From positions 310,001 through 374,000 of the forward strand of contig NZ_SUNC01000002.1 of NCBI RefSeq assembly GCF_007570835.1: 64,000 bases of DNA. Reading direction: 5' to 3'. The notes beneath the pieces are model-generated. The model saw only the letters and a list, made by a program, of their open reading frames with translations. It was not told where the DNA came from and searched no databases. The DNA comes from Croceicoccus sediminis (GTDB lineage Bacteria > Pseudomonadota > Alphaproteobacteria > Sphingomonadales > Sphingomonadaceae). The position numbers and the translations under genes are program-made. This document shows positions 59,914 through 64,000 of this stretch, in pieces (within the stretch, counting starts at the first letter, position 1; the number at the start of each line of letters is the position of its first letter).

Positions 59914-60333
59914 ATGAATAATCCGGTCGCGTCGATACTGAAACTCGGCGGAGCACTCGCGTTTCTTCTTCTGGTCATTGTCGGGGGCGGGTTGGGCTCA
60001 TGCGCGGCCTATAACTCGGTCCGTGTCTGGAACGCGGAAACCGCGGGCGAGGCCGAATTGGCGCAGGCGTCGCAGAACCGGAAGATTGCGGTGCTGGAAG
60101 CGCAGGCCGCACTGGACAGTGCGAAACTGAAAGCGGCAGCGGAGATCGAACGCGCGAAAGGCCTTGCCGAGGCGAACCGCATCGTTGCCGACAGCCTGGG
60201 TGGACCAGAAGGTTACTTGCGCTACCTTTATATCCAGAACCTGGAGCAATCGCGCGGTCAGATCATCTACGTACCCACCGAGGGCGGCCTGCCCATACTT
60301 GAGGCGGGCAGGCAAGGGACGGCGGCGAACTAG
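59914..60333 (+). CDS. Membrane-anchored SPFH-tail-like protein without SPFH domain
   Basis: This 139-residue protein has one N-terminal membrane helix (LGGALAFLLLVIVGGGLG), a long charged helix (about 40-90: GEAELAQASQNRKIAVLEAQ onward, with AEIERAKGLAEANRIVADSLGG) and a short C-terminal part ending IIYVPTEGGLPILEAGR. The helix and the C-terminal wording are those found at the end of stomatin/prohibitin-like proteins, but the SPFH domain itself is missing. It may cap or assemble with SPFH proteins; this is inference. Its upstream neighbour gltD has a terminator, so it is a separate unit. Confidence 0.72.
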   Translation: MNNPVASILKLGGALAFLLLVIVGGGLGSCAAYNSVRVWNAETAGEAELAQASQNRKIAVLEAQAALDSAKLKAAAEIERAKGLAEANRIVADSLGGPEGYLRYLYIQNLEQSRGQIIYVPTEGGLPILEAGRQGTAAN

Positions 60334-60337
60334 CCCG

Positions 60338-60733
60338 TCACGCGCCGCCCAATTGCGCGGCGAGTCCGGCCGTGTCGAAATAGTCGCGCCACTCGGTGAT
60401 CTTGCCGTCCTCGACCACGAAGATGCCCATCACCGCGATGCTGGCGACCACGCGACCGTCGGCAGCGACGACTTCGTCGATGCGTTCGTTGTATACGCGG
60501 TTGCCTTCGCTGGCGCTGGACAATGTTTCGACACGTATGTGGCTATTGGCGCCGGCGACTTGTTCGAAACCGGCGATGAAAGCCAGGGTTTCTTCTATCC
60601 CGCGCGTGTCGGACATCCCGACGTTGCGATAGTGCGTGTCCGACGTGAAATAGCGCCTTACGGCTTCGGCAAACCCGCCGGGCCGGTCCCACATGGAGAG
60701 GAAGGCATCGACCGTTTGCATGGGTGAAGGCAT
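60338..60733 (-). CDS. SnoaL/limonene-epoxide-hydrolase-like protein
   Basis: This 131-residue cone-shaped alpha+beta-barrel protein of the NTF2-like superfamily has VDAFLSMWDRPGGFAEAVRRYF (first helix), a central GIEETLAFIAGFEQ and the C-terminal FVVEDGKITEWRDYFDTAGL. The WRDYFD ending and an Asp near NERIDEV match limonene-1,2-epoxide hydrolases, but the substrate is unknown. The start at 60733 has AGGGGG upstream. It precedes phaB on the left-hand direction and may be read through from it. Confidence 0.78.
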   Translation of the reverse strand: MPSPMQTVDAFLSMWDRPGGFAEAVRRYFTSDTHYRNVGMSDTRGIEETLAFIAGFEQVAGANSHIRVETLSSASEGNRVYNERIDEVVAADGRVVASIAVMGIFVVEDGKITEWRDYFDTAGLAAQLGGA

Positions 60734-60790
60734 GGCGCGTCCCCCTGACACGGCAAAGCGCGGCGGGTCCGAAGACCCGCCGAACCTTGA

Positions 60791-61513
60791 TCAGTACATG
60801 TGCTGGCCGCCGTTGATCGACAGCGTCGATCCGGTGACGAACGTCGCCTCTTCGGAAACGAGGAAGGCAACGCCGCGCGCGATCTCGTCAGCATGGCCGA
60901 GGCGGCCTACCGGGATCTTGGCGATGATCTTTTCGAGCACGGGTTCCGGCACGGCCGCGACCATGTCGGTGTCGATGTAACCGGGCGCAATCGCGTTCAC
61001 GGTGACGCCGTACTTCGCGCCTTCCTGTGCCAAGGCTTTGGTGAAGCCATGGATGCCCGACTTGGCTGCGGCATAGTTGACCTGGCCATACTGACCGGCC
61101 TGGCCGTTGACCGAACCGATGTTGACGATGCGGCCCCACTTGCGTTCGCGCATGCCGGGGAACGTCGCCTTGGCCATGTTGAAGCAGCCGCCAAGGTTGA
61201 CGCGCATGACCTCGTTCCAGTCTTCCCACGTCATCTTGTGCAGAACGCCATCGCGCGTGATGCCAGCGTTGTTGACGACGACGTCGATCGGGCCGAGTTC
61301 TTCGACGATCTTCGCGCAACCGGCGACCGTTGCGTCGTGGTCGCCCACGTCGAACTTGTATGCGGCGATACCGGTACGTTCGGTAAAGGCCTTCGCCTTT
61401 TCGTCATTGCCAGCGTAATTCGCGGCGACGGTCATGCCCATTTCCTTGAGAGCGAGGCTTATGCCTTCGCCGATGCCACGGCTACCACCGGTGACCACTG
61501 CAACTCGACTCAT
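60791..61513 (-). CDS. phaB: Acetoacetyl-CoA reductase (PHB synthesis)
   Basis: This 240-residue NADPH-dependent short-chain dehydrogenase reduces acetoacetyl-CoA to (R)-3-hydroxybutyryl-CoA. It has the Rossmann motif VTGGSRGIGEGIS, the catalytic Ser/Tyr/Lys in IGSVNGQAGQYGQVNYAAAKSG region (Ser138-like, Tyr, Lys three apart), VVNNAGITRD, and the C-terminal GSTLSINGGQHMY typical of PhaB. The ATG at 61513 gives the conserved start. A CTGC-ATT-GCAG dyad lies about 100 bp upstream. The SnoaL-like gene lies 57 bp downstream. Confidence 0.95.
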   Translation of the reverse strand: MSRVAVVTGGSRGIGEGISLALKEMGMTVAANYAGNDEKAKAFTERTGIAAYKFDVGDHDATVAGCAKIVEELGPIDVVVNNAGITRDGVLHKMTWEDWNEVMRVNLGGCFNMAKATFPGMRERKWGRIVNIGSVNGQAGQYGQVNYAAAKSGIHGFTKALAQEGAKYGVTVNAIAPGYIDTDMVAAVPEPVLEKIIAKIPVGRLGHADEIARGVAFLVSEEATFVTGSTLSINGGQHMY

Positions 61514-61609
61514 TGGATACTTCCCTTTCAGTTGCTCCCTTACGGCCCAGCCTATGAGCCGGTCCCGTTCTCCACAAGCGGACTTTCGTCGCACTCTTGC
61601 CCGGACAGC

Positions 61610-61657
61610 TATGCTGCATTGCAGCATAAATCAACAGTTTTTCGCATTTGCAGCATA
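61610..61657. promoter_or_regulatory. PhaR-type operator upstream of phaB
   Basis: TATGCTGC-ATT-GCAGCATA (61610-61628) is a perfect 8-bp inverted repeat, with a third half-site GCAGCATA at 61650-61657. The core CTGC-N3-GCAG is the motif described for PHA regulators of the PhaR type in related alphaproteobacteria. Read leftwards, TTGATT lies before it and TAGCTG after it, 17 bases apart, so the site could sit in a promoter spacer. The binding protein is not in this window. Confidence 0.72.
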
Positions 61658-61750
61658 GGCAAATGGATAAACTGCACCCCCGATCAGGCGAATGCCAGCC
61701 GGGGCATCGACGAATATTATGAAAGTGCCGCGACAGGTGCGGCAACCCGA

Positions 61751-62536
61751 TCAGAAGCGGAAACGCGTTCCGACGTAGACCGACTGGCTGTCCTGCTGTC
61801 CGTCGGTCAGCGGCGTCACGCGGTCGCGGTCGCTTTCATACCGGATGCCGGCAGTGACCTTGAGGTTGCCCGCGACGCGATAGGCGCCGCCGACGTCGAC
61901 CGACATGTCGTTCGAGCCGGAGAACGTGCGCGGCGATGCGCCGGGCAGGTTCTGCTTTTCGTCAAGCTCGACCACGGTGCTGAAGCGGCTCTTGTCGCTG
62001 GGCGCCTTGGCGGGCGTGAAAGTACGAAGGTCCGGCGCGCTGATTTCGCCGATGGGGCTTCCCACCGTCAGGCTACGCTTGCCGGTCTGCAGTACGTCGT
62101 CGGACTGCACGAAACTTTGGTAACCGCGCGCGACACCCAGGTTGAAGGCGACCGGCGCAACGCCGGTGACGCCGCGGCCAGCCTTGTCGGCGGCCTTGCG
62201 GACAGAGATCGCCTGCGCGGTTTCGGAATCGACGCGGACCGCGACGGTGATCGAGCGCGGACCCGTCTTCGCGCCGGCGGGCGTGAAGCGGAACAGCGAA
62301 CCCGCATCGCCGCCGGCATCGCGGGCGCGGCGCAGGGTATCGACCAGCTTGGGATCGACCGACGAGGGCGTGAAAGCACCGAGTCCATCGGCGGCCGCGA
62401 TGCTGAGATCGTGAATCGAGCTGCCGGAAACGGCGGCCACGGCGGACGAAAGGCCGACCACGCAGGCAGCACCAGCGAGCAGGCCGGTGCCTGCACGCGC
62501 TACGCGCCTGAACATGGATGCATTCCCCGTCGCCAT
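61751..62536 (-). CDS. Exported barrel-like outer-membrane protein, unknown function
   Basis: This 261-residue protein has a signal peptide of about 35 residues (TGLLAGAACVVGLSSAVAAV). The central part is rich in Ser/Thr/Ala/Pro, and the C-terminal 60 residues show alternating strands (NDMSVDVGGAYRVAGNLKVTAGIRYES) and end VYVGTRFRF. A final phenylalanine is typical of proteins inserted by BamA. The start at 62536 has GGAAG upstream; an ATG at 62515 is also possible. No named family is recognised. It is next to, but not in, the phaB unit. Confidence 0.72.
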   Translation of the reverse strand: MATGNASMFRRVARAGTGLLAGAACVVGLSSAVAAVSGSSIHDLSIAAADGLGAFTPSSVDPKLVDTLRRARDAGGDAGSLFRFTPAGAKTGPRSITVAVRVDSETAQAISVRKAADKAGRGVTGVAPVAFNLGVARGYQSFVQSDDVLQTGKRSLTVGSPIGEISAPDLRTFTPAKAPSDKSRFSTVVELDEKQNLPGASPRTFSGSNDMSVDVGGAYRVAGNLKVTAGIRYESDRDRVTPLTDGQQDSQSVYVGTRFRF

Positions 62537-62920
62537 GATGGCTTCCGCTATCTCCGTCTCTCAACCGACCCTACGCTGTTGCGATGAACCGGTTCCCATG
62601 CGCGACAAGATTTAAGTCGCAAGAGCCAATCTACTATGCATTTCGTACCTATGCCAAGCTTTCTCGTGTCGTGAAAAAGCGATTCTGCGCAACATGTTGC
62701 AAGGAATCCGCAGACTCTGCCGCTGGCCAGCTTCGGTTAATCACCATACCGCCTTATGAGAGCGTGACGAAGGGCGTTCCTGGCCTTAGTCCCATTAAGC
62801 AACGACGGTTGTCCCGCCTCTACGCTTGCCGCCTGCCTTCGCGCGGGATAGAGCAGGCCCGAGCCGGGCGAAGCAGCCGCTTCGCAAGACATTCATTCTG
62901 CCCAAGGATACTGAGATTCG
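62537..62920. other. 384-bp intergenic region upstream of the DUF3576 gene
   Basis: It separates the divergent barrel-like and DUF3576 genes and is somewhat less GC-rich at 62580-62700. It presumably holds both promoters. I see no gene, tRNA or clear hairpin in it. Confidence 0.5.
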
Positions 62921-63373
62921 ATGATCGGCAAGACCACTCCCGCCACCTTTGCCAAGACGCTTCTGGTGACCGGCGCGCTGGCCGCGCTTTCCGCCTGTGG
63001 CGGCAGCAAGGACGCGGTTAAGGCCGACCTCGCGGCAAGCCAGGTCACCACGATCGGCGTCAACGCCTACCTCTGGCGCGCCAGCCTCGACACGCTGAGC
63101 TTCGCGCCGCTGGTCCAGACCGATTCGAACGGCGGCGTCATCGTGACCGACTGGTACACCAACCCCGCCAACCCTGGCGAACGGATGAAGGTCACGGTCA
63201 CAATCCTCGACCAGGACCTGCGCGCCGACGCGCTGCGCGTTGCCGCCAGCCGCGAACTTTCGCAGGGCGGAACGTGGGTTGCTGCACCGGTTCAGGCCGC
63301 GACGATCCAGAAACTGGAAGACATAATCCTCACGCGGGCGCGCGAACTGCGCCGTGACGCGCTGACCGGCTGA
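62921..63373 (+). CDS. DUF3576-domain lipoprotein
   Basis: This 150-residue protein has a lipoprotein signal ([13 protein letters not shown], Cys27). The mature part matches DUF3576, found in alphaproteobacteria: [37 protein letters not shown] and the C-terminal [17 protein letters not shown]. Function is unknown, but the gene often lies directly before leuS, as here (22 bases), and near the LPS-assembly gene lptE. A role in envelope assembly is inferred from that. Confidence 0.9.
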   Translation: MIGKTTPATFAKTLLVTGALAALSACGGSKDAVKADLAASQVTTIGVNAYLWRASLDTLSFAPLVQTDSNGGVIVTDWYTNPANPGERMKVTVTILDQDLRADALRVAASRELSQGGTWVAAPVQAATIQKLEDIILTRARELRRDALTG

Positions 63374-63395
63374 TCCAACGCCAGGGGCATCGAAG

Positions 63396-64000
63396 ATGAC
63401 TGAAGAGCGTTTCGATCCGTCGGTCGCCGACGGACGCTGGCAGCGCGCGTGGGACGAGGCAGAGGTCTTCCGCGCGGATTCCAGCAGCGAGAAGCCGAAG
63501 AGCTACGTGCTGGAGATGTTCCCCTATCCTTCGGGGCGCATTCACATCGGCCACGTGCGCAACTACACCATGGGCGACGTGCTGGCCCGCTTCAAGGCGA
63601 TGACGGGCCATGAAGTGCTGCACCCGATGGGGTGGGACGCGTTTGGCATGCCGGCGGAAAACGCCGCGATGGAAAAGGGCGTGCACCCCGGCGGCTGGAC
63701 GCGCGAGAACATCGCCAACATGAAGGCGCAGCTCCAGCGCCTCGGCTTCGCGCTTGACTGGAGCCGCGAGTTCGCGACCTGCGATGCCGAATACTATGGC
63801 CACGAACAGGCGCTGTTCCTTGAATTCTACAAGCATGGCCTTGTCTATCGCCGCGAATCGGCGGTGAACTGGGACCCGGTCGACATGACCGTGCTGGCCA
63901 ACGAACAGGTGATCGACGGACGCGGCTGGCGTTCGGGCGCACTGGTCGAGAAGCGCAAGCTGTCGCAGTGGTTCTTGAAGATCACGCAGTTTGCCGACGA
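63396..64000 (+). CDS. leuS: Leucyl-tRNA synthetase, 3' end outside window
   Basis: The first 201 residues are present. The class I signature HIGH lies in [18 protein letters not shown] (His-Ile-Gly-His). [41 protein letters not shown] and [18 protein letters not shown] are all diagnostic for LeuS. The KMSKS motif and the editing domain lie beyond the edge. It follows the DUF3576 gene by 22 bases, a usual order. Confidence 0.97.
   Translation, partial: MTEERFDPSVADGRWQRAWDEAEVFRADSSSEKPKSYVLEMFPYPSGRIHIGHVRNYTMGDVLARFKAMTGHEVLHPMGWDAFGMPAENAAMEKGVHPGGWTRENIANMKAQLQRLGFALDWSREFATCDAEYYGHEQALFLEFYKHGLVYRRESAVNWDPVDMTVLANEQVIDGRGWRSGALVEKRKLSQWFLKITQFAD

Overview
This is a GC-rich, densely coded chromosomal segment that reads as an alphaproteobacterium of the order Sphingomonadales, most likely Erythrobacteraceae or a close relative. 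The grounds are the gene families (Cdc48-type AAA ATPase, HWE-family kinases, DUF3576 lipoprotein, PHA metabolism, bacteriophytochrome with heme oxygenase) and the frequent TTG and GTG starts. The genus cannot be fixed from the sequence alone. There is no prophage, transposase gene, CRISPR array or rRNA operon. About 60 protein genes and one tRNA are supported.

Layout. 1-9.8 kb: the 3' part of a HerA-like ATPase gene, a 283-bp palindromic repeat element, an EnvZ/OmpR-type two-component pair, an EF-hand secreted protein, an M24 aminopeptidase P, and an operon of oligopeptidase B, a DUF2939 protein and a thioesterase. 9.8-17.5 kb: a membrane diguanylate cyclase, FtsK, thiamine-phosphate synthase facing YggS, a small GNAT protein, a secreted duplicated-domain protein, a lone Flp pilin and tRNA-Thr(GGT). 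17.6-29 kb: a class A beta-lactamase-like serine hydrolase, malonyl-CoA synthetase, a small lipoprotein, DNA polymerase I, a CHASE3-HWE kinase, an MscS channel and the Cdc48-type ATPase. 29-36.9 kb: agmatine deiminase, a light-sensing cluster (host-attachment-family protein, heme oxygenase BphO, bacteriophytochrome-HWE-receiver hybrid BphP), then groES-groEL behind a CIRCE operator. 36.9-50.6 kb: MATE exporter, RecQ, an SPFH protein with a ribbon-helix-helix protein, RibA, exonuclease III, LolA, ribosomal protein L33 (rpmG), GlsB, UppP, an M13 peptidase and an ABC exporter. 50.6-64 kb: PHA depolymerase, a Glu/Pro-rich membrane protein, gltB-gltD, a free-standing SPFH-tail protein, a SnoaL-like protein, acetoacetyl-CoA reductase PhaB, a barrel-like outer-membrane protein, a DUF3576 lipoprotein and the start of leuS.

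How the genes work together. BphO makes biliverdin for BphP, and the two reading frames overlap by four bases. PhaZ and PhaB act on the same polymer pathway. Both have a TGC-ATT-GCA dyad upstream, and at phaB it is the full CTGC-N3-GCAG form expected for PhaR. GroES-GroEL carries a near-perfect CIRCE and a heat-shock-like promoter. GltB and GltD form the ammonia-assimilating glutamate synthase. Most other genes are core housekeeping functions in short, tightly spaced or convergent units.

The least explained signals are the wobble-conserved palindromic element at 1535-1817, the dyad operator in front of the SPFH/RHH pair, the SPFH-tail protein without an SPFH domain, the secreted protein with duplicated domains and its long leader hairpin, and two intergenic stretches that look like small-RNA genes.
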